From the NCBI GenBank assembly GCA_963835595.1, contig CAWIGL010000003.1:62001-126000 (forward strand): DNA of 64,000 nt, read 5' to 3'. Within the stretch, counting starts at the first letter, position 1. Each line of letters opens with the position of its first letter. A program made the position numbers and the translations under genes. The stretch comes from CAWEPK01 sp963835595 (GTDB lineage: Bacteria > Desulfobacterota > Syntrophorhabdia > Syntrophorhabdales > WCHB1-27). Below, piece by piece: positions 47,897 to 56,532 of this stretch. A model generated the notes under the pieces. It did no database searches. It was not told the DNA's origin and saw only the letters and a list, made by a program, of their open reading frames with translations.

Positions 47897-48814
47897 CTAT
47901 TCTCCTTTGGGCGGGCGGCTGAAGATGAGCGCGGAGGGGTCGGCCTTAAGCCGGTCGGCCAGCTCATCTACCGATTCGGCAGTGCGCCGGAGCGTCTCGG
48001 CCGTGATCTCGACCTCCGTCAGGGCGGAATCCACCCTTACCGATGTCCCTTCCACGAGCCTGTCCACCTTGCCGGCTGTCTTTGCGATGTCAGCCCGCTC
48101 TATCTCGACCCTGGCCCGCTCCATGACGGCCTTCGCCTCCTTCACGGCATCCGTGGCGGCGGCGACTGCCTCATCGAGGGACCCGCCGGAGAGGAATTTG
48201 TCCATCTTCTGTGCCGCGTCCGCCAGCTTCGCCGTAGCCGTCCCTGCGTCCCGCATGATCTGATTGACCTGCTCGCTCTTGACGAAGCCGTCGAGGGAGG
48301 CGGCGGCCTTCGTGATCTGGCGCGCTACGGCGGTGAAGTCGATCTGCTTTACGCGCTCCATCAGGTCGGTGATCGCGGCCTCGATCTGCTTGATGTTTGA
48401 AGGGACCGAAGGTATGACAGGATAGGGGAGGCGGAAGGTTTTAGGCACTACGCCGCGCTCCCCCTGTTTGCTGCGCTCCAGCTCGACGTAGACGATGCCC
48501 GTTATGCCGGCCAGCGTCAGCTTTGCCACTACGCCCTTGACGTTGAAGTCCTGGACGTCGATCTTCATGACGACCTCGACCAGCCGCTGGTCGGGGGCGA
48601 CGCCTATCTTCTTCACCGTGCCGATATCGACGCCCCTGAACTTGACTATCGAATCGACCTGAAGCCCCTGGACGGACTCGTCGAAGTACGTGACGTACAT
48701 CGACCCCTTCTGGAAATACTTGCCGGTGCTGAGCCATATGAGGGCTGCTGCCCCGAGCAGAAGCCCCAGGGTCACGAAGAGGCCGACCAGAAAATAGACC
48801 CTACGCTGCACCAT
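47897..48814 (-). CDS. mlaD: MlaD-family MCE protein
   Basis: 305 residues. An N-terminal membrane anchor (VYFLVGLFVTLGLLLGAAALIWL) is followed by the MCE domain (TYFDESVQGLQVDSIVKFRGVDIGTVKKIGVAP, in pieces) and a long C-terminal helical tail with repeated heptads (TKAAASLDGFVKSEQVNQIM and following), as in MlaD/PqiB-like periplasmic adaptors. MCE proteins bind lipids and bridge the periplasm. It begins directly after the mlaF stop (TAAATG). Confidence 0.9.
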   Translation of the reverse strand: MVQRRVYFLVGLFVTLGLLLGAAALIWLSTGKYFQKGSMYVTYFDESVQGLQVDSIVKFRGVDIGTVKKIGVAPDQRLVEVVMKIDVQDFNVKGVVAKLTLAGITGIVYVELERSKQGERGVVPKTFRLPYPVIPSVPSNIKQIEAAITDLMERVKQIDFTAVARQITKAAASLDGFVKSEQVNQIMRDAGTATAKLADAAQKMDKFLSGGSLDEAVAAATDAVKEAKAVMERARVEIERADIAKTAGKVDRLVEGTSVRVDSALTEVEITAETLRRTAESVDELADRLKADPSALIFSRPPKGE

Positions 48815-49604
48815 TTACGTCCGCTCCCTTCCCGTCTCGTCCTTCTCTTCGATCTCGCGGTTAAAAAAATGCCTTACATGCGGGTTCGGCGGCTTCTCCC
48901 TGAGCGCCCTGGGGTCGCCTTCGGCAATTATACCCCTTTTGCCTTTATCTAGCATAACTATTCTTTGGGCCAGGCGGAAGATGGCGTCCAGCTCGTGGCT
49001 GACGATCACCATCGTCGTCCTCATCCCCCTGTTTATTTTCTGGACCAATAGCTCGATCCCAGCCGAGGTGATGGGGTCGAGGCCCGGCGAAAGGCTCGTC
49101 GAGGAAGAGCATCTCCGGGTCGAGGGCCATGGCCCTTGCGATCCCCGCTCTTTTCCTCATGCCGCCCGAAAGCTCGCTGGGCAGGTGGTCCTCGTAGCCT
49201 GAAAGCCCCACCATGGCGAGCTTGACGCGCACGATCGTCTCGCGCATCTCAGGCGTCACGTCCGTAAAGCCGGATAAGGGCAGGTCTATGTTCTCCCCCA
49301 GCGTCATCGACCCGAGGAGGCCGCTCGACTGGAAGAGCATGCCTATTCCCCTCCTGACGGACCGCATCTGTTCGTCGGAGGCCCTCGCTATATCGACGCC
49401 GCCGATCAGCACGCGGCCCGAAGCGGGCCTGGCCAGGCCGATCATGTGGCGCAGCAGCGTCGATTTGCCTGAGCCGCTCGCACCCGCGATGATGACGATC
49501 TCGCCCCTCGATACGCCGAAGGAGACGCCATCGAGGACTACCTCGTCCCCGTACCGGACGGTCATGCCCTCGACCTCGATCACCCTGTCGGGCTGCTCGC
49601 TCAT
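48815..49604 (-). CDS. mlaF: MlaF-type ABC transporter ATP-binding protein
   Basis: Lipid-transport ATPase. Walker A is GASGSGKSTLLRHM, the signature LSGGMRKRAGIARAMALDPEMLFLDEPFAG (in pieces) holds Walker B, and the H-loop is MVIVSHELDAIF. One inserted G near 49085, in GCCGGGCCTCGA, shifts the frame. Correcting it gives FAGLDPITSAGIELLVQKI and a 262-residue protein. It follows mlaE by eight bases and precedes mlaD directly. Confidence 0.92.
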
Positions 49605-49612
49605 TTATGCGC

Positions 49613-50755
49613 TCACCACTTTACGTAATTGAATATGACGGCAAACGCCGAGTCGGTCAATATGATAAGGAAGAGTCCCGATACGACCGCCGACGTCGTG
49701 GCGTCGCCCACCGCCTGCGCCCCTCCCCTGACCGCGAAGCCCCTCTGGCACCCTATGGACGCTATGAGGACTGCGAAGGTGAACGACTTGACGACGCCGT
49801 TCATCACGTCGGTTATGGTGATCGCCCACGACGTGTATTCCTCGTATGTGTGGAAGGTGAGGCCGAGGCCGAGGATGCCGACGCACATGCCGCCGATGAT
49901 GGCGAAGAGGTCCGAGAAGAAGGTGAGGAGGGGCACCATGACGGCCGCTGCGAGGGCCTTGGGCACGGCCAGGAACCTGATGGGGCTGAAGCCCATAATC
50001 GTCAGCGAATCGACCTCTTCGTTCACTACCATCGTGCCTATCTCGGCCGCAAAGGCCGAGCCGGACCTTCCCGCGACAAGGATCGCCGTGATGATGGGGC
50101 CGAGCTCCCTCACCATCGCGATGGCGACGAGGGAGGCGACGTACGAGTTCGCCCCGAACTGCTTCAACTGAAGGGAGGACATGAACGCCATTATCAGCCC
50201 CATGAGGAAGCTGATGAGGGCGAGTATCGGCAGGCCGTCGACGCCCACCTTTTTCATGTAGACGATGACGTCCTTCCACCGCACGGACGATGGATGCAGG
50301 AGCGCCAGCACGACCTCGGAGAGGAGCGTGCCGCCGAACGTCATCGTCTGGCCTATATCGCTTACGAAATGGGCGGTTGTCTTCCCCACGGCCTCAAAGA
50401 AGCCCTGGGGCCTTGCGGGCGGGGGCTCCGGCAGGCGCCGCAGGGCGTCCGGGCCGAGGAGGTCGATTATGCCCTTGACCTGCTGCGGCATATCCACGAA
50501 TTCGAACGGTATGGAGCGTCTGCGGGCGTCGTCCTCCATCCTGAGCAGGAAAAGACCGCCTCCGCTGTCCGCCTCTTCGAGGCGGCTCAAGTCTACAGTA
50601 ATGCGCCTGGGGTTTTTTGCGAAAAGGGCGTCCACCTGCTGCGAGAGCGACGTGAGGTCGTCGAGGCCGATGCGGCCGGCCAGGGCCAGGCGAGCCTCCC
50701 CATGCTCTCCGAGAGAGATCGATATCGGCCCGCTCGCGCCTTCCTTATCCAGCAT
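49613..50755 (-). CDS. mlaE: MlaE-type permease with N-terminal STAS domain
   Basis: About 380 residues from ATG 50755. The first 110 residues are a STAS (MlaB-like) domain: LALAGRIGLDDLTSLSQQVD and a Ser at EADSGGGLFLL. The rest is the MlaE permease: MRELGPIITAILVAGRSGSAFAAEIGTM, a VVNEEVDSL loop and several membrane segments to the end. The fusion supplies the regulatory MlaB function in cis. It is the first gene of the operon mlaE-mlaF-mlaD-lipoprotein, which maintains outer-membrane lipid asymmetry. Confidence 0.92.
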   Translation of the reverse strand: MLDKEGASGPISISLGEHGEARLALAGRIGLDDLTSLSQQVDALFAKNPRRITVDLSRLEEADSGGGLFLLRMEDDARRRSIPFEFVDMPQQVKGIIDLLGPDALRRLPEPPPARPQGFFEAVGKTTAHFVSDIGQTMTFGGTLLSEVVLALLHPSSVRWKDVIVYMKKVGVDGLPILALISFLMGLIMAFMSSLQLKQFGANSYVASLVAIAMVRELGPIITAILVAGRSGSAFAAEIGTMVVNEEVDSLTIMGFSPIRFLAVPKALAAAVMVPLLTFFSDLFAIIGGMCVGILGLGLTFHTYEEYTSWAITITDVMNGVVKSFTFAVLIASIGCQRGFAVRGGAQAVGDATTSAVVSGLFLIILTDSAFAVIFNYVKW

Positions 50756-50868
50756 GTTCAACTTGTTGATTCCCGGCGACTCGCTCGAGGATACTATTAC
50801 TCTCCTCCCGCGCCTTTTCGTTCCCGCGCTTCTTGCATCCGACTATCATCCTTGGAGCTTTGGCACAC

Positions 50869-50936
50869 CTTATAACAGGCAATTATTGGGGCTCAGCGCC
50901 CCCTCCACGGGCAAAGCCCGTGGAGCCTCCCCGCTC
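50869..50936 (-). repeat. 68-bp double-hairpin dispersed repeat, copy 2
   Basis: Reverse-complement copy of 1133-1200, equal length. The first stem here is CTCCACGGGC / GCCCGTGGAG, where copy 1 has CTCCGGTAGC / GCTACCGGAG, so both arms changed together. The remaining bases differ at only two positions. The stretch 50756-50979 has no gene. Confidence 0.78.
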
Positions 50937-50940
50937 ACGA

Positions 50941-50970
50941 AATGACCCTGCTGCAAGCAACAGGGTCATT
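50941..50970. terminator. Inverted repeat, candidate terminator
   Basis: AATGACCCTG and CAGGGTCATT arms across a 10-base loop, between the small gene at 50980 and the 68-bp repeat. The T-run after it is short on either strand, so termination is only likely. Confidence 0.5.
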
Positions 50971-50979
50971 CATTTGTTT

Positions 50980-51174
50980 TCATTCAGGTCCGGTATTTGC
51001 GCCTTTGGCTGCCAGCTCCCTTATCTCTTCGATCGCGTAGGCGATACCCTCGGCGAAGCCCTGGAGGCTGCAATGGGTCGCGTAGTCCATCCGCTCGTCG
51101 TATTCGTCGATCATCTTGCGGGTCGTCTCTAGCTTCCCTTCGAGCAGCCGGAGCAGTTCGTCGAGGTTCGACAT
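50980..51174 (-). CDS. Unknown 64-residue helical protein
   Basis: From ATG 51174 (GGAAGGGC before it) the sequence is MSNLDELLRLLEGKLETTRKMI.., a coiled, charged helix followed by a CSLQGFAEGIAYAIEEIRELA helix. No family is recognised. The longer frame up to 51252 adds a basic, non-native-looking N-terminus, so the ATG with the ribosome site is preferred. It is monocistronic between the Mla operon and the transglycosylase. Confidence 0.55.
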   Translation of the reverse strand: MSNLDELLRLLEGKLETTRKMIDEYDERMDYATHCSLQGFAEGIAYAIEEIRELAAKGANTGPE

Positions 51175-51423
51175 GCCCTTTCCTTCCCTCCTTGAGGCCG
51201 CGCGGCGGGAGACGCTTTTGGCCGCCCTGCCGCTTCCACTACTGTATATCATGTTTTGCGTGTAAAATGAACCGGAGGCGGGTTTTTGGGGCGGCGGCCG
51301 GGGATTTTATGGACAGACCCTTAAGCCTCCCCTCGCGCCTCTAAGTGGGCGTTATCATAGACTATTTAGGCCCACGACGTGCGCGGGCGGCGAGGGACCG
51401 GGCAACCCCCGGTAACTTTTTGC

Positions 51424-51452
51424 TTGTATCCGGCCCTTACCTGGTATATACT
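51424..51452 (+). promoter_or_regulatory. Promoter of the transglycosylase gene
   Basis: TTGTAT (51424-51429) and TATACT (51447-51452) with 17-base spacing, 60 bases before the ATG at 51513. Confidence 0.6.
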
Positions 51453-51512
51453 CCCCTCCAATAACACATCTGATTCCGGCAGCTCTGATCGACAAAACAA
51501 AAGAGAACTATT

Positions 51513-52127
51513 ATGAGAAGACATCGAAGAGTAGTCTTTATAGTTGTTTCCGTCTTTTTTCTGGCGGGCGTTTCCATTACTGCGCTCACGCTGAGACACG
51601 CCTCCGCAGAAGACCCGTTGGAGAAAAACGCCGTCCTGGAGAGGGTCGTTGCGCACCTCAAGGGGAAGGACGTACGGATGCACGACGAGAGACTGAGGGC
51701 GGTGGTCGATACGGTTTACGAGGAATCGCTCCAGCACGATATCGATTACCGGCTCGCCTTGGCGGTAATCAAGGTGGAGAGCAACTTCAAGCCGAGTGTG
51801 GTGTCGAAGAAGGGGGCGAGGGGTCTTTTCCAGATCAAGCCCTCCCTTGCTAAATATATCGCCAAAGATGCGGGGGTTACGTGGGACGGCGCCGACTGCC
51901 TCAAGGAGCCCGACAAGAACATAAAGCTCGGCATCTACCACCTTTCACGTCTCGTTGAAGACTTCCGCAGCCTGCCCACGGCGCTCAACGCTTACAATAT
52001 CGGGGAGACCAGGGAGAGGGCCAAGCGGAGCGGCAAGGGCCAGTCGAAGACCACTTTCACGAAACGGGTCCTGAAAGAATATCAAAACAATATCTCGATG
52101 CTCCCGGAAGTGGAAGGGACGCGCTAA
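51513..52127 (+). CDS. SLT-type lytic transglycosylase
   Basis: 204 residues. A signal anchor (VVFIVVSVFFLAGVSITAL) is followed by a charged linker and the SLT fold: YRLALAVIKVESNFKPSVVS with the catalytic Glu, KKGARGLFQIKPSLAKYIA, and an ALNAYNIGE segment, the three conserved SLT motifs. It cleaves peptidoglycan from the periplasmic side. It ends with a basic Lys/Arg-rich tail. No cognate secretion genes are adjacent. Confidence 0.9.
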   Translation: MRRHRRVVFIVVSVFFLAGVSITALTLRHASAEDPLEKNAVLERVVAHLKGKDVRMHDERLRAVVDTVYEESLQHDIDYRLALAVIKVESNFKPSVVSKKGARGLFQIKPSLAKYIAKDAGVTWDGADCLKEPDKNIKLGIYHLSRLVEDFRSLPTALNAYNIGETRERAKRSGKGQSKTTFTKRVLKEYQNNISMLPEVEGTR

Positions 52128-52287
52128 GCCGGACGGCGACGGCGGCTAGTCTAGTGTCTCAGTAACAACTTTACACTGCCGGGGGAGACTGCGGCATTGC
52201 CATCGCGGGGCCTCCGGTCACGTCCGCCCCCCCGCGCATTTAAAGGAAACTCTTGACGGCGGGGTCGCTTTTAGATTATCTATAGTC

Positions 52288-52455
52288 ATGGCAACAAGTG
52301 AAGTAAACATGGACAACGAGAAGCTCGTAAAGATCATCGAGGATCTGCTCGAAGCCGGCGACGACCTGGATTTTCTGAAGAAGCTGCGAAAGGAAGACCT
52401 GGAGAAGCTGGTCGCCTCTATCAGGGTCAGGGTTGACCGTTCCGGGAATGCATAA
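52288..52455 (+). CDS. Small 55-residue charged protein
   Basis: ATG 52288 to TAA 52453-52455. The product is a single long amphipathic helix set: KLVKIIEDLLEAGDDLDFLKKL and KEDLEKLVASIRVRVDR, ending RSGNA. The codon pattern is like that of the neighbours. No ribosome binding site is convincing, and an internal ATG (52309) exists. I do not recognise the family. Confidence 0.5.
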   Translation: MATSEVNMDNEKLVKIIEDLLEAGDDLDFLKKLRKEDLEKLVASIRVRVDRSGNA

Positions 52456-52633
52456 TAAATTTGATCTATGCATGTCGTCGCGGTTAGGGCGGCGTGCAGC
52501 TTGTAAGGGTCCGGCCGAGCGGTCTTCCGGCGCGTGTAACTGCCTTCAACCGGGTTTAAGGGCGCGCTTGAGGGGCGTGAGCGCTTTCGCCGCGCGGCCG
52601 CGCCCGTAAACGTTTTCGATCAAGGGATAGATT

Positions 52634-52939
52634 GTGAAACGCTGCTTCGTCTGTCTGCTTTGTCTGGCGCTTGCGCTCTTCAGCCTTGAAGGCTGCAAGG
52701 GCAAAGCCGCGTTGGTGAGGGAAGCGGCCCCTTCCGACAGTGAGATCGAGGCCGATATCAGCTCCAGGATAGCCGAGGCCGGTGTGCCGCGCGTGAGGGT
52801 CTTCGTCATGCAGGGAAGGGTAACGATTTCCGGCTTCGTGCCCGACCGTGAGGCGAAAGAGAAGGTGCTCGACATCGCGAAGAGCACGCCGGATGTGGTG
52901 AGCGTGGCTGACGACGTGCTGGTCAAGAAGATTCGATAG
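52634..52939 (+). CDS. BON-domain lipoprotein
   Basis: 101 residues from GTG 52634. A signal peptide CFVCLLCLALALF ends with lipobox SLEGC. It is followed by a BON domain: SEIEADISSRIAEAGV, VRVFVMQGRVTISGFVPDREAKEKVLDIAKSTPDVVSVADDV (in pieces), the classic BON strand-helix pattern. BON proteins bind membranes or phospholipids, often under envelope stress (OsmY-like). It precedes the DUF5661 gene by 31 bases. Confidence 0.85.
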   Translation: MKRCFVCLLCLALALFSLEGCKGKAALVREAAPSDSEIEADISSRIAEAGVPRVRVFVMQGRVTISGFVPDREAKEKVLDIAKSTPDVVSVADDVLVKKIR

Positions 52940-52969
52940 CTCCAGAGGAAAAGGCAAAAGGAGGGACCG

Positions 52970-53404
52970 ATGAAGCTTCCCGATTACATAACCACCGAAG
53001 AGGTGCGGAGGGTATGCAAGGAGCTCGGCATCAGGGACTGGACGGCCCTCAAGGAGCCGGAGGCCACAGCCGCCGAAGCGGCGCGCATCCTTGCCGAGGT
53101 CAACACGGGAAAGATGCCCATCGACCCGGAGCAGTTCAGGGTCGGTCTCGGCGTCGAGCTGGAGCACGGGACGCGCTTCAGGGACGCGAACGTGACGAAC
53201 AACCACCCGCTCATAACGGGCATGATAGTTCTTGCGCACATGAAGGAATCCCTCGACTATTACCTGCTCCTCGACGTGGCGGAGGCCGAGGGCGACCTTA
53301 CCGGCGCCGTGGCGTCCGGCAACGTGGAGAAGATCAGGAAGTATTACAGGAAGCTGTCTGCTGCGAGGGCGGTGCTGTCGGAGGCGGAAGGCAGACAGGT
53401 ATAG
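52970..53404 (+). CDS. DUF5661-family protein
   Basis: 144 residues from ATG 52970 behind AAGGAGGG. The family is recognised from EEVRRVCKELGI, GVELEHGTRFRDANVTNNHPLITGMIVLAHMKESLDYYLLLDVAEAE (in pieces): an all-helical metal-binding-like pattern with conserved Glu-His-Gly and His residues. The fold resembles ferritin-like or hemerythrin-like bundles. The function is unknown. It is likely in one transcript with the BON lipoprotein. Confidence 0.75.
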   Translation: MKLPDYITTEEVRRVCKELGIRDWTALKEPEATAAEAARILAEVNTGKMPIDPEQFRVGLGVELEHGTRFRDANVTNNHPLITGMIVLAHMKESLDYYLLLDVAEAEGDLTGAVASGNVEKIRKYYRKLSAARAVLSEAEGRQV

Positions 53405-53569
53405 CAATTACTAGAGTTCAGGACCCCAAGCCCGTTCACGAACCGGCCTTACCGCTTGCCCGCCGGTAAGTACGCAATGTGTGCTGCGGCATAACCCACG
53501 GCCCACCCCCTCGCCGGGCAAAGCCCGGCGCTCGATCATCCCTATTTCTCCTCGTCAGGACCGGCTGGT
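53405..53569. other. Intergenic palindrome CGCCGGGC-AAA-GCCCGGCG
   Basis: A perfect palindrome near 53513-53531 in a CCCCCTC...CTCG context that faintly resembles the first hairpin of the 68-bp repeat. It is too diverged to call a third copy. Confidence 0.4.
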
Positions 53570-53893
53570 CTACCGCCTGCGGCCGCCATGGTAGTAGCCG
53601 TGATAGTACCCGTGGTAGTACGGATGGTAGTACGGGCCGCGGTACCACGGGCGCCCGCCGCCGTACCAGCCGTAACCGTAGCCGTAGCCGGGACCGACGA
53701 CGGCCGGCCCGTACGCGGGAGGCGGATAGTAGTAGCCGGGCCCGTAGTATGCGGGCGGCGGGTAGCCGACCGCCGGGCCGGGAACGCCGATTGCGACCCC
53801 TACCGAGACGGGCGCGGCCGACGCAGCCTGGGGCAGCGCAAACGCCGCTGCGACAATTACGCCTGCGATCATTGCCATCGTTAAGTACCTCAT
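53570..53893 (-). CDS. Secreted Tyr/Gly/Pro-rich protein
   Basis: 107 residues from ATG 53893 with a strong GGAGGTG. A cleavable signal (MAMIAGVIVAAAFALPQAASA) is followed by a low-complexity body rich in Tyr, Gly, Pro and His: repeats such as YYGPGYYYPPPAYGP and HGYYHGYYHGG. Proteins of this type are exported and probably interact with the envelope or bind metals through His. No enzymatic domain is seen. It is transcribed away from the DUF5661 gene. Confidence 0.75.
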   Translation of the reverse strand: MRYLTMAMIAGVIVAAAFALPQAASAAPVSVGVAIGVPGPAVGYPPPAYYGPGYYYPPPAYGPAVVGPGYGYGYGWYGGGRPWYRGPYYHPYYHGYYHGYYHGGRRR

Positions 53894-54076
53894 CGTACAC
53901 CTCCTTCGGGCCTCCAGCCCGATCCTGCCATCGAGTATTAGCCGTTGTTGCATAGAAAATGCCACAATCGTGGCTTCGTTAAGCGCTTGCAATAATTGGG
54001 CTTTATTGCCGTGGACGTTTAAAGGGCAGGGTGGGTTCGACATTTACGTCGAGGAGTTCGCAGCCGGGCCGACAAG

Positions 54077-54163
54077 TTTGCCCGCGTGCGCGCGGGAGGC
54101 CCAGAGGAGCGTTATATTCTGCGTTCCGGGAACGGAGTTTGCCCGCGTGCGCGCGGGAGGCCC
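54077..54163. repeat. Two 26-base direct repeats with internal palindrome
   Basis: TTTGCCCGCGTGCGCGCGGG followed by AGGCCC occurs at 54077-54102 and again at 54138-54163, separated by 35 bases. Each copy includes a CCCGCG..CGCGGG palindrome. No cas genes and only two units are present. The stretch 53894-54200 has no gene. Confidence 0.75.
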
Positions 54164-54200
54164 GTAAGGGGAGCGGGCGTCCCGGCCGGCGGTCCGGCAC

Positions 54201-55379
54201 TTATCGGGAGAAGGAGAGGCTTGCGGCGGGGTGGCTGCCCGGCGTCGCAAGGACGAAGCAGCCGGCGATTACGGGGAAAAGGGTCATGACCATGAAGGCC
54301 GTCGGCATCCCGTAGATATCGGCGAGCCTGCCTATGAGCGGAGCGGCTATGCCTCCCATCGATATGGAAAGCCCCAGCGTAACGCCGGAAGCGAGTCCCA
54401 CGCGCGTCGGCAGGAACTTCTGTCCGAGCACTACGAGGGGGCTTATCGACATGAAGTGGGCGAAGCCGAGCGGGGCGAGGAGGAGCATGGCGGCCCAGGC
54501 CTGATGCATGAGGATGAAGACGGGCAGGAGGGCGCTTGCCCAGCAGAAGCCGAAGAGGGCCACGGGGCGGTAGCCGTACCGGTCGCCGAGCCGCCCGCCC
54601 AAAAGCGTGCCGCAGGCCCCTGCGCCCAGGAAGACCGTCATGGCCGCGCCCCCCGTCATCTTCGATTGGTGGAGGACGTCGATAAAGTAGAGCGGGAGGA
54701 AGGTGTTCAGCCCGTAGAAGGCGAAGGACCGGAAGAAGATGGCCAGCGTCAGCAGGGCGAAGGGCTTCCATGCATCGGCGCCGGCGGCTTCGTCAGGCGG
54801 TGGGGCCGAGATGGCGCGTCCCGTCTGCCCGACTGTGAAAAGGGAGCGGTGAAAGCCGGCGATTGTAACGGCCATGCAGACCGGGAGGACGGCCAAAAAT
54901 AGCGTCCCGCCCAGGCCGAAGGAAGCGACCAGGAGCGTCGTAAAGACGGGGGCGACGGCGAAGCCGACCTGGCCGCCTACTGCAAACAGGCTCATAGCCG
55001 TCGCTTTTTTGCTCCCGGAAAGATCGTTCACGAGGCGGGCGCCTTCGGGATGGAAGGCGGCTATGCCGATGCCGCTGACCGCCACGACGCAGAGCACCAG
55101 CCTGTAGCTGGGGACGACGCCGGAGAGGGCAAGGCCGACCCCTGCGAAGAGGATGCCTGCCGGCATCAGCCACGGCTTGGGCTTTCTGTCCGCGAAATGG
55201 CCGAAGAGCGGCTGCACCAGCGAGGACGATATGTTCGTGGCGAAGACGACGGCGGCCGCAGCCGCGTAGCTAAGCCCGTAAGTGCCTATCAGAAAAGGCA
55301 GCAGCGCGGGGACGGCGCCCTGGTTGATGTCCGTGACCGCATGGGCGGCCGACAACGTCAGTATCGAGCGGTATCTCAT
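54201..55379 (-). CDS. MFS transporter (Fsr-like)
   Basis: About 392 residues from ATG 55379, with twelve predicted membrane segments. The start, RSILTLSAAHAVTDINQGAVPALLPFL, and LFGHFADRKPKP match the Fsr-like group of major facilitator exporters (fosmidomycin resistance-type), with LLGGRLGDRYGYRP as the second cytoplasmic loop. The substrate cannot be named. The gene lies beside a tRNA that reads in the same direction. Confidence 0.88.
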   Translation of the reverse strand: MRYRSILTLSAAHAVTDINQGAVPALLPFLIGTYGLSYAAAAAVVFATNISSSLVQPLFGHFADRKPKPWLMPAGILFAGVGLALSGVVPSYRLVLCVVAVSGIGIAAFHPEGARLVNDLSGSKKATAMSLFAVGGQVGFAVAPVFTTLLVASFGLGGTLFLAVLPVCMAVTIAGFHRSLFTVGQTGRAISAPPPDEAAGADAWKPFALLTLAIFFRSFAFYGLNTFLPLYFIDVLHQSKMTGGAAMTVFLGAGACGTLLGGRLGDRYGYRPVALFGFCWASALLPVFILMHQAWAAMLLLAPLGFAHFMSISPLVVLGQKFLPTRVGLASGVTLGLSISMGGIAAPLIGRLADIYGMPTAFMVMTLFPVIAGCFVLATPGSHPAASLSFSR

Positions 55380-55427
55380 CGGGTCAATTGTTCCTTCGGG
55401 TATCTCGCACGGGCGCAAAGCGGGTTA

Positions 55428-55505
55428 TGGTCGGGGCGACCGGATTTGAACCGGTGACCTCTTGCTCCCAAGGCAAGCGCGCTATCCATGCTGCGCCACG
55501 CCCCG
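55428..55505 (-). tRNA. tRNA-Pro (anticodon UGG), CCA encoded
   Basis: The minus strand folds into the full cloverleaf: acceptor CGGGGCG/CGCCCCG, anticodon stem CTTGC/GCAAG around CTTGGGA with UGG, T-arm ACCGG/CCGGT with TTCAAAT. Discriminator A is followed by the genomic CCA (55428-55430). A good integration site, though no integrase is present. Confidence 0.95.
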
Positions 55506-55674
55506 TAGCACTTAAGATAGCACAGCCATCCGCGCATTATCAAGGTGTGATCGGCCGTGAGGGCCGCGGAAGGGGCGAAGCGGACGGGTTATTTCCGTGC
55601 GTGGCTTTGTGGGTGTATTCGGCGCGCGTCGCCGGATACAGCCGGCGTATGCGCTGCCCCTGCTGATACAACTA

Positions 55675-56532
55675 CTACTTCATGGGGCTGTAGTATTTTC
55701 CATTCACTTCATCCCCGATGACCGCAAAACCGGCGTGCGATTCCGACAGAGGGTCGGATTTCCACGAGAAGCCCGTCGATGGGACTTTAACCTGCGCCTC
55801 TAGCTGTGCCGTGGCGCGATAGCCTTTCACCCGGAACTGTTTCTGCGGATCGTCATAGATGACCGGCTCATCCGTCGCCTTCCATACCAGCCTGAAGCTC
55901 ATGACGGCCGGCATACCCACGGCGTCGAGGGCGGGCCACCTGGGTTGATCGACAACCGCCACATTTTTCATCTCAAGGGTTGCCGTCTTCCCGTCAGGAC
56001 TGATGATAAGTCCCCCGGCAGGCACGGGAACCACCCAATACAACCCGGAAGGCGCAATAGGGGGATGGAAATCGTGGATCTGGTTTGCAGGGGCAGCCTG
56101 CCCCTTAAAGAGGGTGAGTCATATGTGGGTGAGCGTTCCTGTCTGCGGAGCGCGCCCCGCGAAGTATTCCCCCTGCATGAATCCGTAATCGGTCGTGGGC
56201 GTGCCGAACGCGATCCGGTTGCCCCTGTTGTCGGTGCCCATGCCGGCGAAATTGGCGCACCTGGCGACCAGCCCCTTGAAGTGGTAGATGTGGGAAGGCT
56301 CCAACTGCGGGCCCGCCGGCTGGTTATGACTGCCGTTCTTGTCCAGCCAGGGTATCGGATAAGGGTCGGTGCCGCCGTTGTAGGTGCGCAGTTCCGGCGG
56401 CGGCTGCTTATCATCCGCAGCAGCGTCGCGAGGAAGCAGCAGCGACGCTGCTCCTGCCGACGCGATGCCGAAGGTGGTGATTAGAAAGCCGCGCCTCGTG
56501 AAGCATGAACGAACATCGTCTGGAGAGCTCAT
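55675..56532 (-). CDS. Tat-exported protein interrupted by an in-frame UGA
   Basis: 286 codons read in one frame from ATG 56532 (GAGGAGGAAAACA before it) to TAG, except for one TGA at 56119-56121. The N-terminus has a twin-arginine signal: FTRRGFLITTFGIASAGAASLLL. The protein continues past the UGA without any sign of frame loss: LTLFKGQAAPANQIHDFHPP to the end. A SECIS-like hairpin begins about ten bases beyond the UGA. It may be a selenoprotein, a nonsense mutant or a base error. The family is not recognised: an exported beta-rich enzyme-like protein. Confidence 0.6.
56089..56105 (-). promoter_or_regulatory. SECIS-like hairpin after the in-frame UGA
   Basis: On the minus strand AGGGGCA - GGC - TGCCCCT forms a 7-bp stem with a loop that begins with G, 20 bases after the UGA. 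Bacterial SECIS elements usually have a G at the start of the loop and 16-37 bases between UGA and loop. It could also be chance in GC-rich DNA. Confidence 0.35.

Noticed and set aside
53405..53569. Third copy of the 68-bp repeat
   Set aside because: Only the palindrome and a CCCCCTC context resemble it. The second hairpin and tail are absent.
54077..54163. CRISPR array
   Set aside because: Only two repeat units, one 35-base spacer and no cas genes.
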